Below are positions 8,314 to 16,812 of a stretch of 64,000 nt of DNA, in pieces. This DNA comes from an uncultured Bacteroidales bacterium. GTDB lineage: Bacteria > Bacteroidota > Bacteroidia > Bacteroidales > WCHB1-69. A program made the position numbers and the translations under genes. Location of the stretch: contig ONAB01000008.1 of NCBI GenBank assembly GCA_900315705.1, forward strand, positions 34,223-98,222, written 5' to 3'. A model generated the notes under the pieces. The model made no database searches. It had not been told where the DNA came from and saw only the letters and a list, made by a program, of their open reading frames with translations. Position 1 is the stretch's first letter, and each line of letters starts with the position of its first letter.

Positions 8314-8988
8314 TTATTCAAAAGAGAGCAATTCGATTTCAAAAATCAGCGTGGCACCGCCAGGGATGACACCGCCTGCACCTTGGTCGCCGTATGCGAG
8401 TTCAGAGGGGATGTAGAAGATGAACTTGGAGCCGGTGGGCATCAGCTGCAGACCCTCGGTCCAGCCGCGAATCACCTGGTTCAGGCCGAAGGAGATGGGC
8501 TCGCCGCCCTGCTTCTCGGTAGAGTCGAAGACCGTGCCGTCAAGAAGGGTACCTTTGTATTTCACCGTCACTTTGCTGGTGGCCGTCGGTTTTGGACCAG
8601 TGCCCAAAGTCACGACTTTGTACTGGAGACCGGACTCGGTGACCTTCACGTCAGGGTTCTTCTTGTTCTCCTCAAGGAACTTTTTGCCTTTGATCTTCTC
8701 TTCATTGGCCACATTGTCGCGCTTGGCCTGCATCTCCTGTTGGAGTTGCATAAAAGCTTCCTGCATCTGTTCGTCGGAGAATTGGTTCTGACCGGCCATA
8801 GCGTCACGCACACCTTGCGTCAGGGCGTCCAGGTCAAGTTCTATGCCATCGTGAGACACCTGAGTGCCCAGATTGGCGCCAATAGCGTAGCTGATTTTCT
8901 GTTTAAATGTCATTTCTTCTTGGGATTTTACGGACATCGTCACGCTTGCAAAAAGAAGCACGAGTCCAAAGGTGAGTAATTTTTTCAT
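8314..8988 (-). CDS. FKBP-type peptidyl-prolyl isomerase, Mip/FkpA-like
   Basis: 224 residues from the ATG at 8988, chosen because MKKLLTFGLVLLFASVTMSV is a signal peptide starting there. The N-terminal half (about 30-105) is the helical FKBP_N dimerisation domain (QKISYAIGANLGTQ, charged helices). The C-terminal FKBP domain shows VTVKYKGTLLDGTVFDST, VIRGWTEGLQLMPTGSK, IPSELAYGDQGAG and IPGGATLIFEIEL. It folds proline-containing proteins in the periplasm. Single-gene unit with its own promoter box and terminator. Confidence 0.93.
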   Translation of the reverse strand: MKKLLTFGLVLLFASVTMSVKSQEEMTFKQKISYAIGANLGTQVSHDGIELDLDALTQGVRDAMAGQNQFSDEQMQEAFMQLQQEMQAKRDNVANEEKIKGKKFLEENKKNPDVKVTESGLQYKVVTLGTGPKPTATSKVTVKYKGTLLDGTVFDSTEKQGGEPISFGLNQVIRGWTEGLQLMPTGSKFIFYIPSELAYGDQGAGGVIPGGATLIFEIELLSFE

Positions 8989-9035
8989 TGCGATATGTTT
9001 TTTAGTTATTAATGACATTGTGTATTTTTAGGCGG

Positions 9036-9043
9036 CAAAAATA
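9036..9043 (-). promoter_or_regulatory. -7 promoter box of the FKBP gene
   Basis: TATTTTTG followed by CCGCC on the minus strand, preceded by a run of T and a G. Confidence 0.65.
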
Positions 9044-9084
9044 CAAAAAAAACGCGGCAATGGACTTAAGAGAAACTAAAAGGT

Positions 9085-10182
9085 TTAACTTCTCACATCC
9101 ATCGCGTTTCGCAGGGCGTTGCCGATGAGCATAAAGGAGAGCACCAGCAGCATAATGGCAATGCCGGGCACAATGGCCAAATAGGCCTTGTCGAGCACGA
9201 TGTAAGCGTAGTTTTCCTTCATCATCATACCCCAAGAGGGCATCGGGGGCTGCACGCCCAGACCGAGGAAACTGAGTCCCGCTTCCATCAGGATGGCCGA
9301 TGAGAAGTTGGAGGCGGCAATGACGATGATGGTGCCGGTGATATTCGGGAGTATATGCTTGAAGATGATTCTTCCATTGCTGTATCCCAACGCACGCCCC
9401 GACTCCACGAAGTCTTGCTCCCTCAGGCTGATGAACTGCCCGCGCACCACACGCGCAATATCGACCCACATTGTAAGGCCGATGGCGATGAATATCTGCC
9501 AGAAACCTTTGCCCAGGGCAAAACTGATGGCGATGACCAGCAGCAGGGTAGGGATGGACCACACCACATTAATGATAAAGGTCAGCACATCATCCACCTT
9601 GCCTCGGTAGTAGCCGGCAATGGCGCCCACGGCGATGCCGATGACCAGGGCGATGAAGATGGAGAGGAATCCCACCGCCAAGCTGACCCGCGTGCCCATC
9701 ATCAGCTGGCTGAGCACGTCACGGCCGTAGCGGTCGGTGCCCAGCAGGAACTTGCGGCTTACCACGGGCTGGTCGGCCAGATCGCTAAGTGGATAGGCCA
9801 CCCAGTCGGACTGTTCGAAGAGGCAGGCGTGCAGTGTGTCGCCCCGCACCTCATATTCGCGGATAGGGATGGTCTGATACGGCTCTGGCTGGCCGAAGAG
9901 CATCTTGCGCAGCGGCCCGACCTTGGGCACATCGTGCCCGGGATTCACCTGCAGCAGCTGGACGGAGAAGCCCGGCGACCGCAGGGCGATTTCCAGTTGC
10001 TGGTGATTGCAATAGGGGGAATGGTCGGGTGTGATGAGATAGCCCAATATGGCGACCACGATAACAAACAGAATGAAGCCGAGGGAAATCATCCCCTCCT
10101 TTTCCTTCTTGAAACGCTGCCAGGTCAACTCCGACAGCGAGGTGGCACGATATTCCTTGGGCTTTCTCTTGAAGAACTTCAT
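9085..10182 (-). CDS. OppC/DppC-like ABC transporter permease
   Basis: 365 residues. TM1 (about 31-50) is followed by a periplasmic insert of about 100 residues, then the BPD_transp_1 core with five TM segments. LLGTDRYGRDVLSQLMMGTRVSL is the hallmark of OppC-type permeases (shown here only in part: LLGTDRYGRDVLSQL), and the EAA loop reads ESGRALGYSNGRIIFKHILP. Such permeases import peptides or similar solutes with an OppB partner, two ATPases and a binding protein, none of which is in the window. It ends 18 bases before cysS in genome order and is transcribed after cysS. Confidence 0.88.
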   Translation of the reverse strand: MKFFKRKPKEYRATSLSELTWQRFKKEKEGMISLGFILFVIVVAILGYLITPDHSPYCNHQQLEIALRSPGFSVQLLQVNPGHDVPKVGPLRKMLFGQPEPYQTIPIREYEVRGDTLHACLFEQSDWVAYPLSDLADQPVVSRKFLLGTDRYGRDVLSQLMMGTRVSLAVGFLSIFIALVIGIAVGAIAGYYRGKVDDVLTFIINVVWSIPTLLLVIAISFALGKGFWQIFIAIGLTMWVDIARVVRGQFISLREQDFVESGRALGYSNGRIIFKHILPNITGTIIVIAASNFSSAILMEAGLSFLGLGVQPPMPSWGMMMKENYAYIVLDKAYLAIVPGIAIMLLVLSFMLIGNALRNAMDVRS

Positions 10183-10200
10183 CCTATTGGTTCAATCCGG

Positions 10201-11688
10201 TTATAGGGACCACTCGGCGCCGTCCTTGGTATCCTTGACGGTGATGCCGGCGGCGTTGAGTTCGTCACGAATCTTGTCAGAGATGGCCCAGTTCTTGTTG
10301 GCCTTGGCGTCTTGGCGGATGGAGAGCACAAGGTCCATCACCTTGTTCATCGCCTCGCTGTACTTGTCGGCTACATTGGCTGTCTCGGGCTTCATACCGA
10401 GGATGTCAAAGAAAAACACACGGTAATAGTGTTTCAGCGTCTCTACATCTTCAGCGGTCAGGGTGGCGTGGCCGTCCTTCACGGCGTTGATGATGCGGGA
10501 TGCCTCGAAGAGCTCGGCGATGACCTTGGGACTGTTGAAGTCATCGTTCATCGCCTCGTAGCAGCGTTCCACCCAAGCGTTGATGTCCTCGGTGGACTGC
10601 GCACCGGCCTTGAGTTTGTCAAGATGGCGTTCTGCGGCGTAAAGTTTCTCCATACCTTTCTCGGCGGAGATCAGAGCCTCGTTACTGAAATCAACGGTGC
10701 CACGGTAGTGGGCCTGCAGCACGAAGAAGCGGATGGTCATCGGGGAGTAGGCCTGCGTGAGCATCTTATGCGAGCCCGTGAAGAACTCATTGAGGGTGAT
10801 GAAGTTGCCCAGCGACTTGCCCATCTTCTGTCCGTTAATGGTAATCATATTGTTGTGCATCCAGTAGCGCACGGAGCTTTTGCCGTTGGCCACGGTGCTC
10901 TGGCAAACCTCCGACTCGTGGTGCGGGAAGAGCAGGTCCATACCGCCGCCGTGGATGTCGAACTGTTCACCCAGATACTTGGTGCTCATAGCGGTGCATT
11001 CGATGTGCCAGCCCGGGAAACCCACGCTCCAGGGCGAGTTCCAGCGCATAATGTGTTCGGGAGCGGCTTTCTTCCAAAGGGCGAAATCGGCGGGATTGCG
11101 TTTCTCGCTCTGGCCGTCGAGCTCGCGGGTGTTGGCGATGAGTTCGGAGAGCACGCGGCCCGACAGCTTGCCGTAGCCGAACGTCTTGTCGAACTTCTCC
11201 ACGTCGAAATAGACGGAGCCGTCGGAGACGTAGGCAAAGCCCTTGTCGAGGATTTTCTGCACCATCTCGATCTGTTCGATGATATGGCCGGAGGCGCGGG
11301 GCTCGATGGAGGGGTTCTTCACGTTGAGGGCGTCCATTGCCTTGTGGTAGCTGTCCATATAGTACTGGGCGACCTCCATCGGCTCGAGTTGCTCGAGGCG
11401 GGCCTTCTTGGCAATCTTGTCCTCGCCCTCGTCGGCGTCGTGTTCCAGATGGCCCACGTCGGTGATGTTACGCACGTAGCGCACCTTGTAGCCGATATGG
11501 GTGAGGTAGCGGAACACCAGGTCGAAGGTCACGGCCGGACGGGCGTGTCCGAGATGGGGTTCACCATAGACGGTCGGGCCGCAGACATAGAGGCCCACGT
11601 GGTCGGGCACGATAGGGGAGAGGAGCTCTTTTCTCTTCGATAAAGTATTGAATAATAAAACTTTGCCTTTGTTGTCGGTAGGATTCAT
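10201..11688 (-). CDS. cysS: Cysteinyl-tRNA synthetase
   Basis: About 495 residues from the ATG at 11688; an upstream in-frame ATG at 11724 overlaps the promoter box and is rejected. Class Ia synthetase: [19 protein letters not shown] holds the first zinc cysteine and the HIGH motif (HLGH). [10 protein letters not shown] and [10 protein letters not shown] supply the other zinc ligands (Cys, His, Glu). KMGKSLGNF is the KMSKS loop. The C-terminal helical domain binds the tRNA-Cys anticodon. The permease gene follows 18 bases downstream and may be co-transcribed. Confidence 0.97.
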   Translation of the reverse strand: MNPTDNKGKVLLFNTLSKRKELLSPIVPDHVGLYVCGPTVYGEPHLGHARPAVTFDLVFRYLTHIGYKVRYVRNITDVGHLEHDADEGEDKIAKKARLEQLEPMEVAQYYMDSYHKAMDALNVKNPSIEPRASGHIIEQIEMVQKILDKGFAYVSDGSVYFDVEKFDKTFGYGKLSGRVLSELIANTRELDGQSEKRNPADFALWKKAAPEHIMRWNSPWSVGFPGWHIECTAMSTKYLGEQFDIHGGGMDLLFPHHESEVCQSTVANGKSSVRYWMHNNMITINGQKMGKSLGNFITLNEFFTGSHKMLTQAYSPMTIRFFVLQAHYRGTVDFSNEALISAEKGMEKLYAAERHLDKLKAGAQSTEDINAWVERCYEAMNDDFNSPKVIAELFEASRIINAVKDGHATLTAEDVETLKHYYRVFFFDILGMKPETANVADKYSEAMNKVMDLVLSIRQDAKANKNWAISDKIRDELNAAGITVKDTKDGAEWSL

Positions 11689-11721
11689 ATTCGTGTCGGT
11701 TAGGTTTCTGAAAATCGGGTG

Positions 11722-11729
11722 CAAAGGTA
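11722..11729 (-). promoter_or_regulatory. -7 promoter box of cysS
   Basis: TACCTTTG followed by CACCC on the minus strand, 33 bases before the chosen cysS start. Confidence 0.55.
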
Positions 11730-11741
11730 CGGAAAAAAATG

Positions 11742-11773
11742 GAGAATTGAGAATGGAGAATTAAGAATGTAGA
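11742..11773 (+). repeat. GAGAAT-type dispersed repeat, copy 1
   Basis: A-rich heptamer-like units (ggagaattga, gaatggagaa, ttaagaatgtag). The same string type recurs at 41704-41739 and also ends in gagaatgtag/agaatgtag. Located between cysS and the acyl-CoA ligase. Confidence 0.55.
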
Positions 11774-11802
11774 GACGCGGCGCGCCACGTCTCTACATTC
11801 TT
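11763..11802. repeat. Perfect 15-bp inverted repeat, intergenic palindrome
   Basis: Left arm AAGAATGTAGAGACG (11763-11777) and right arm CGTCTCTACATTCTT (11788-11802) pair perfectly around a GC-rich 10-base loop (CGGCGCGCCA). No T-run follows on either strand, so it is not a standard terminator. It looks like a REP/MITE-type palindrome. Confidence 0.7.
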
Positions 11803-11834
11803 CGCAAGTCGCAAATCGCAAATCGCAAGTCGCG
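11803..11834. repeat. CGCAAATCG dispersed repeat, copy 1
   Basis: cgcaagtcgcaaatcgcaaa and a further cgcaagtcgcg: four units of about 7-8 bases. Related arrays occur at 24754-24784, 27934-27973 and 52632-52662. It reaches to within two bases of the stop of the acyl-CoA ligase. Confidence 0.6.
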
Positions 11835-11835
11835 C

Positions 11836-13599
11836 CTAACTGAACAGCTTCTCTATCTGCGCCTCGTACTTCTTCATCAGCATATTGCGCTTCAGTTTGA
11901 GGGTGGGGGTAAGCTCGCCAGTGGCCACAGACCACTCATAACCTATGAGGTCGAAGCGTTTCACCTTCTCGGTGTCACCCAAGAACTGGTTGAAATGGTC
12001 CACAATCTTCTTGTATTTCTTCACCACTTCGGGATGCTTGATCATCTCCTCGTTGGTGGTGTAGTCGATGCCTTTGTTCACGCACCAGGAGCGCAGGTCG
12101 GGGAAATTGGGCACGATGAGGGCGGCGGCGAACTGCTTGTTCTCGCCCACCACCATTATGTTGTCAATCAGCGACTCCTCCGCAAACATATTCTCAATGA
12201 TGGTCGGCACCACATACTTGCCAAAGGCGGTCTTGAACATCTCCTTCTTGCGGCCCGTGATGCTGAGCCGGCCTTCCGGGGAGAGCTTGCCCAGGTCGCC
12301 GGTGTGAAGCCAGCCGTCCTTGTCGATGGCCTCTGCGGTGAGGTCGTCGGCCTTGTAGTAACCCTTCATCACGTGGTTGCCCTTGGCGAGGATCTCGCCG
12401 TCGTCGGCAATCTTCACGAGCGTGCCGGGCAGCACGGGACCCGCCGTGCCGAACTCCAAGCCGTTCTTGAAGAAGTTGCTCACCGATATCACCGGGGAGG
12501 TCTCGGAAGTGCCGTAGCCCTCCAGCACCTTGACACCGATGGCCCAGAACACCCGTGAGATACGGGGCTGGATGGCCGCACCGCCCGTCACGATGACGCG
12601 CAGATTGTTGCCCGTGACGGCCTTCCACTTGTTGAGCACCAGCTTGCGGTAACGGTTGAGCTTGCGGAAATAGGAGGGCTTCTGGTTGAAGTCAAACTCC
12701 AGCGCCAATTCATTGGCCCGGAAGAACAACTTTTGCTTGATGCCGGAGAGTTTGCGCCCCTGGGCAAGTATCTTATCGTAAATCTTCTCCAAAAGCCGCG
12801 GCACCGTGGTGAATATGGTGGGGTTGATTTCCTGCATATTGTCGGCAATCTTGGCCAGGCTCTCCGCATAATAAACGGGGATGCCGAGATATTGCCACGA
12901 GTAGTTCATCATACGCTCATAGACGTGACAGAGCGGCAGATAGCTGAGCACGCGGTTGTAGTCGTCGGGCGTCGGGATGATGGGCAGGATGCCCACGATG
13001 TTGGTCAGGAAATTGCGGTGGGTGAGCATCACCCCCTTGGGATTGCCCGTGGTACCGGAGGTATAGACGATGGAGACCACATCGTCAGGCGAGATGCTCT
13101 CCTTGATTTCCTTCAGGTACTGGGGGGCAGGATTGACACGGCCCATCTCCACCACCTCGTTCAAGTGCCTGTATCCTCGCAGGTTGCGGAAGGTATAGAC
13201 CTTCTCCTCCAACCCCGGAATGTTCTTGATGATGTCGGTGATCTTGCGCAACATCTCCCAACCGGAGACGAAGATAAGCTTCACATCCGCGTGGTGCAGG
13301 ATGTAATCGTAGTCGCTTTCGCTGATGGTGGGGTAGATGGCCACGTGGATGGCGCCGACCTGCATAATGGCCATATCCAGGAAATTCCATTCCGGACGGT
13401 TCGGGGTGATGGTCGCGATGCAGTCGCCCTTCTTGATGCCCAGCTGCAAGAAGCCGTATGAGATGTTGTTGACGATGTTCTGATAGTCTTTGGAACTATA
13501 TTTGACCCAAATGCCGTTTTCTTTGCCACAAAGCGCGTCTTCGTGAGGGAATTCCACGACATTACGCTCAAGCATATCAAAAAGTCTGGTTACTTCCAT
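11836..13599 (-). CDS. Long-chain fatty-acid--CoA ligase (first of two)
   Basis: 587-residue AMP-forming adenylate synthetase. It activates a fatty acid with ATP and joins it to CoA at the inner side of the membrane. The P-loop is YTSGTTGNPKGVMLTHRN (about 178-195), the A5 motif is GYGTSETSP, the A8 hinge is GWLHTGDLG...GRKKEM, and the C-terminal segment ends LKLKRNMLMKKY. The domain order and length match the FadD15/ACSBG-like group. A paralogue lies at 21979-23778. Single gene with its own promoter box; the palindrome and repeats follow it. Confidence 0.92.
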   Translation of the reverse strand: MEVTRLFDMLERNVVEFPHEDALCGKENGIWVKYSSKDYQNIVNNISYGFLQLGIKKGDCIATITPNRPEWNFLDMAIMQVGAIHVAIYPTISESDYDYILHHADVKLIFVSGWEMLRKITDIIKNIPGLEEKVYTFRNLRGYRHLNEVVEMGRVNPAPQYLKEIKESISPDDVVSIVYTSGTTGNPKGVMLTHRNFLTNIVGILPIIPTPDDYNRVLSYLPLCHVYERMMNYSWQYLGIPVYYAESLAKIADNMQEINPTIFTTVPRLLEKIYDKILAQGRKLSGIKQKLFFRANELALEFDFNQKPSYFRKLNRYRKLVLNKWKAVTGNNLRVIVTGGAAIQPRISRVFWAIGVKVLEGYGTSETSPVISVSNFFKNGLEFGTAGPVLPGTLVKIADDGEILAKGNHVMKGYYKADDLTAEAIDKDGWLHTGDLGKLSPEGRLSITGRKKEMFKTAFGKYVVPTIIENMFAEESLIDNIMVVGENKQFAAALIVPNFPDLRSWCVNKGIDYTTNEEMIKHPEVVKKYKKIVDHFNQFLGDTEKVKRFDLIGYEWSVATGELTPTLKLKRNMLMKKYEAQIEKLFS

Positions 13600-13619
13600 T
13601 TTCTGTAATATTAAAAGCG

Positions 13620-13627
13620 CAAAAATA
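13620..13627 (-). promoter_or_regulatory. -7 promoter box of the first acyl-CoA ligase
   Basis: TATTTTTG followed by CGC on the minus strand, 20 bases before the ATG. Confidence 0.6.
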
Positions 13628-13732
13628 CATTTTTTTCAATAGTAACAAACAAGACTTGCCGCCAGTCGCATAGACAGCTGCAAGTCAATAAATTATGATT
13701 CACAAAAGAGAATTATAGGGTAGGGGAGCGGG

Positions 13733-14335
13733 TTAAATGGCATTGCGTACATTAACCATAATCTCGGAGAGCATATTCTTCGCCCGCATCAATTGAATCT
13801 TGACGTTGGACAGGGAGAGTCCGAGTTCCTGAGCGATTTCGTCATAGGAAAGCTCCTGATAGTAGCGCAGTTCAACCACTTTGCGGTACTTTTCGGGCAA
13901 CTGTTCCACCGCCAGCTGGAGCATCCTCACACGCTGCTTGTCCATAACCTCCTGTTCCGGTGTCGGTGTGGTAGTGGAGGGCGAGCGGTCGATGAGCATC
14001 GGAGTGCTGGAAAGGTCCTCCTCAATGCATTGCGGGGAGTTGTTCTTGTGGCGGATATAGTCGATGCTGTTGTTCACGGCAATACGGAAGAGCCAGGTGG
14101 AGAAGGCGTATTGCGGCGTGTATTTGTCCAGATAGCGGAATGCCTTGCCGAACGTCTCGAGGGTGAGGTCTTCCGCATCGTCGCTGTTCTTCACGATTTT
14201 CATCAGCATAATGTAGATGCTGTCGCGATACAGGCTCATCAGTTCGGCGTATGCCTTCTGGTCATTCTGGTCGAGGGCTTTGCGCAACAAGACGTAATCA
14301 CGTCTGGCTTTTTCGGTGGTGCAGGGGTTTTCCAT
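13733..14335 (-). CDS. ECF-type RNA polymerase sigma factor
   Basis: 200 residues. Sigma-70 region 2 (about 30-95) has the -10-binding helix region DAEDLTLETFGKAFRYLDKY and FSTWLFRIAVNNSIDYIRHK. A Pro/Ser/Thr-rich linker (about 105-130) joins it to region 4 (about 135-195) with LPEKYRKVVELRYYQELSYD and the HTH IAQELGLSLSNVKIQLMRAK. Its start overlaps the stop of the upstream glycosyltransferase by one base (TAATG), so the two are translationally coupled. No anti-sigma factor lies next to it in this window, so it may be one of the free-standing ECF factors. Confidence 0.92.
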   Translation of the reverse strand: MENPCTTEKARRDYVLLRKALDQNDQKAYAELMSLYRDSIYIMLMKIVKNSDDAEDLTLETFGKAFRYLDKYTPQYAFSTWLFRIAVNNSIDYIRHKNNSPQCIEEDLSSTPMLIDRSPSTTTPTPEQEVMDKQRVRMLQLAVEQLPEKYRKVVELRYYQELSYDEIAQELGLSLSNVKIQLMRAKNMLSEIMVNVRNAI

Positions 14336-15465
14336 TATAAAAATCTATCGTGACGAATTAATGCATCAAAGTAATAGAGCGGATTGAGTACCGCGAAGAG
14401 CAGGTCATAGAGGAGCAGAGCGGGGATGACCTGTTTCTCGTTCAGTTTCTTGGCCGCGAAGCCGAAGACGAGGTACTGGCTGAGAATTCTTAGAGCGGCG
14501 ATGCCAGCCGTGACAGAGAGCAGCAGCACATTTCCGATGCTGAACAGGATGGCAAATACCAATCCCACGTAGAAGAGCAGGTTGACCAGCGCGTAAATTC
14601 CCAGCAGAAGTCTGTTCTTGAGGGAGTTGAAACGTCTTGTGTAGTAGAGGCCCTGCTTGTGGTCGAGCCATTGGGAGAAGCGGGCGTCGCGTTGCAGCAC
14701 GGTGACGGCATCCTGGGAGAACTCGATGGCCGTGTTCTTGCCGTTGGCGGCCTTGGAGATGAAGATGTCCTCCTCGCCGTAGCGGATGTGGTTGTGGGAG
14801 GCGAAACCGCGTTGCTGTGCGAAAATCTGCTGGGTGATGCCCAGATTCTTGACATCGCCGCGATAAGTGGAGCGGACTTGCGCCAAGGAGAAATACTGCA
14901 CGGCGTTCAGCAGGTTGTCGAAATGGAGCATCCGGTTGAACGGGGATTTCTTCTTCTCAAAGGTGCTGTATCCCAAAACAATCTGGCGGTCGTTCTCGAA
15001 ATTGCCGGCCATTTTCTCCAGCCAATGGGTGGAAGTGGGGGCATATTCGGGATTGGTGAGGACAAGATAAGGGTGCGAGGCGCAGCGGATGCCCATCGAG
15101 AGAGCGAATTTCTCGCCACGGATGGTAGTGACGGCCGTGTCAAGCTCCACCAACTTGAGGTTGCTATATTGCTGCTGGTACTCTTTCACCAGCAACTCGG
15201 TGTCGTCCTGCGAGTTGTCGTTCACCACCACCACTTCAAAATCGCCGTATTGCTGGTTGAGGAACCTGGGAAGGGTCTTCAGCAGCACGCCGGCGGCGTC
15301 TTTGGCCACCATCACGATGGATACCGGCGGTTGGTACAAATACTTCTGCGCTTTTTTCTTGGTGAAGGAGAATCGGGCATACATCAAATAATAGTACAGG
15401 AGTTCTATGAACGTGATAGCTCCAAATACAATTACGATGAGGCTCGGAAGAGACACTTCGAACAT
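14335..15465 (-). CDS. Membrane glycosyltransferase, family 2
   Basis: 376 residues. An N-terminal TM (about 6-28) anchors a GT-A domain with PVSIVMVAKDAAGVLLKTLP, the VVVNDNSQDDT nucleotide-binding stretch and a GEEDIF acid motif. Two or three TM segments follow (LLGIYALVNLLFYVGLVFAI, LLLSVTAGIAALRILSQYLV, VIPALLLYDLLFAVLNPLYYF). It probably transfers a sugar from a nucleotide or lipid donor at the inner membrane; the acceptor is unknown. It is the first gene of a two-gene unit with the ECF sigma factor. Confidence 0.85.
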   Translation of the reverse strand: MFEVSLPSLIVIVFGAITFIELLYYYLMYARFSFTKKKAQKYLYQPPVSIVMVAKDAAGVLLKTLPRFLNQQYGDFEVVVVNDNSQDDTELLVKEYQQQYSNLKLVELDTAVTTIRGEKFALSMGIRCASHPYLVLTNPEYAPTSTHWLEKMAGNFENDRQIVLGYSTFEKKKSPFNRMLHFDNLLNAVQYFSLAQVRSTYRGDVKNLGITQQIFAQQRGFASHNHIRYGEEDIFISKAANGKNTAIEFSQDAVTVLQRDARFSQWLDHKQGLYYTRRFNSLKNRLLLGIYALVNLLFYVGLVFAILFSIGNVLLLSVTAGIAALRILSQYLVFGFAAKKLNEKQVIPALLLYDLLFAVLNPLYYFDALIRHDRFL

Positions 15466-15491
15466 AGGTTAATAGGTTGGTTTTGGTTTTG

Positions 15492-15499
15492 CAAAAATA
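15492..15499 (-). promoter_or_regulatory. -7 promoter box of the glycosyltransferase/ECF sigma unit
   Basis: TATTTTTG followed by C on the minus strand, 27 bases before the ATG. It is divergent from the tgt promoter 24 bases away. Confidence 0.6.
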
Positions 15500-15522
15500 G
15501 TTTTTTGCTTTAAATAAATTAG

Positions 15523-15530
15523 TATTTTTG
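15523..15530 (+). promoter_or_regulatory. -7 promoter box of tgt
   Basis: TATTTTTG followed by CGC, 20 bases before the tgt ATG. A TTTTTTG lies 16 bases upstream, shorter than the usual 19-21 spacing. Confidence 0.6.
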
Positions 15531-15549
15531 CGCGCAATTTACTAACAAG

Positions 15550-16683
15550 ATGAAGTTTATAATAAACAGCAAAGATCCCAAGAGCAATGCCCGTGCCGGT
15601 GTCATCACCACCGCCCACGGCGAGATTGAAACCCCCATCTTTATGCCCGTAGGCACCTTGGGGGCTGTCAAAGCGTTGCACATCAGAGACTTGAAAGACG
15701 ATGTAAAGGCCCAAATCATACTCGGCAACACCTATCACCTCTACCTGAGGCCCGGCACCGACGTGCTGGAAGAGGCCGGCGGACTGCACAAGTTCAACGG
15801 CTGGTCGCGGCCCATTCTCACCGACAGCGGCGGCTTCCAGGTGTTCTCGCTCAGCCACCGGCGCAAGATCAACCCCGAGGAGGGCGTCTGGTTCCAGTCG
15901 CACATCGACGGCTCGCGCCACCTTTTCAGCCCTGAGAAGGTAATGGACATCGAGCGCTCCATCGGCGCCGACATCATTATGCAGTTCGACGAGTGCATCC
16001 CTTATCCCTGCGAGTACGATTATGCCAAGAAATCGACGGAGACCACCTACAAGTGGCTGAAACGCTGCATCAAGCGCCTTGACGAGAAGCCGCCGCTGTA
16101 CGGCTATGAGCAGAGCCTTTTCCCAATCGTGCAGGGCGGCGTGTTCCGCGACCTGCGCGCCAAATCCGCCGAATATGTCGCCTCGGCCGGCTGCGACGGC
16201 AACGCCATCGGGGGAGTGTCGGTAGGGGAGCCCACCGAGAAAATCTACGAGATTACCGACTACTGCTGCCAGATACTGCCCGAAGACAAGCCCCGCTACC
16301 TAATGGGCGTTGGCACACCAGCTAACATATTGGAAAACATTGCATTAGGTATTGATATGTTCGATTGCGTGATGCCCACGCGCAACGGCCGCAACGGGAT
16401 GATTTTCACCTGGGACGGCATTCTTAATATGCGCAACGAGAAATGGAAATACGACTTCACGCCGATAGACGCACAGAGCGACTTGTTCGCCGACCGTGAG
16501 TACACACGCGCATATCTGCGCCATCTGTACGTCGCCGACGAGATTCTCGGCCCGATGATCGGCAGCATCCATAATCTGCATTTTTACCTGGATCTCGTAA
16601 CAACCGCCAGAAAGAAAATTCTCGAAGGAACGTTCGCGTCCTGGAAAAACGAGATTGTCCCGAAGATATCGCAACGGTTATAA
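15550..16683 (+). CDS. tgt: tRNA-guanine transglycosylase (queuosine synthesis)
   Basis: 377 residues, normal for bacterial Tgt. It exchanges guanine 34 of tRNA (Asn, Asp, His, Tyr) for preQ1. Motifs: ILTDSGGFQVFSLS with the substrate-binding Asp and Gly, FDECIPYP, GGVSVGEP, YLMGVGTP, and the catalytic Asp in DMFDCVMPTRNGRNG. The zinc site is C-x-C-x2-C like in other members; here the canonical cysteines near the C-terminus (FADREYTRAYLRHLY) are not evident, so the zinc site seems altered. A weak hairpin (16712-16727) follows the stop. Confidence 0.93.
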   Translation: MKFIINSKDPKSNARAGVITTAHGEIETPIFMPVGTLGAVKALHIRDLKDDVKAQIILGNTYHLYLRPGTDVLEEAGGLHKFNGWSRPILTDSGGFQVFSLSHRRKINPEEGVWFQSHIDGSRHLFSPEKVMDIERSIGADIIMQFDECIPYPCEYDYAKKSTETTYKWLKRCIKRLDEKPPLYGYEQSLFPIVQGGVFRDLRAKSAEYVASAGCDGNAIGGVSVGEPTEKIYEITDYCCQILPEDKPRYLMGVGTPANILENIALGIDMFDCVMPTRNGRNGMIFTWDGILNMRNEKWKYDFTPIDAQSDLFADREYTRAYLRHLYVADEILGPMIGSIHNLHFYLDLVTTARKKILEGTFASWKNEIVPKISQRL

Positions 16684-16776
16684 TTCACATATTGGTGCGA
16701 ATTAAAAAATACGGTGGGGTGCCACCGAAATATTTCTATTTAACATAATATAAATTATAGGACAAATAATCCGCGC

Positions 16777-16804
16777 AAAAAAGGGGGCGTTTTGCCCGCC
16801 CCCC
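16777..16804 (-). terminator. Terminator of the mannosyltransferase gene
   Basis: Minus-strand stem GGGGGCG / CGCCCCC (16783-16803) with a seven-base loop, followed by TTTTTT. It lies just after the stop of the 16813-17553 gene. Confidence 0.8.
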
Positions 16805-16812
16805 AAGACATA

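Noticed and set aside
16712-16727. Hairpin CGGTGG/CCACCG after tgt as terminator
   Set aside because: The stem is short and only a weak AT stretch follows, so I did not list it as a feature.
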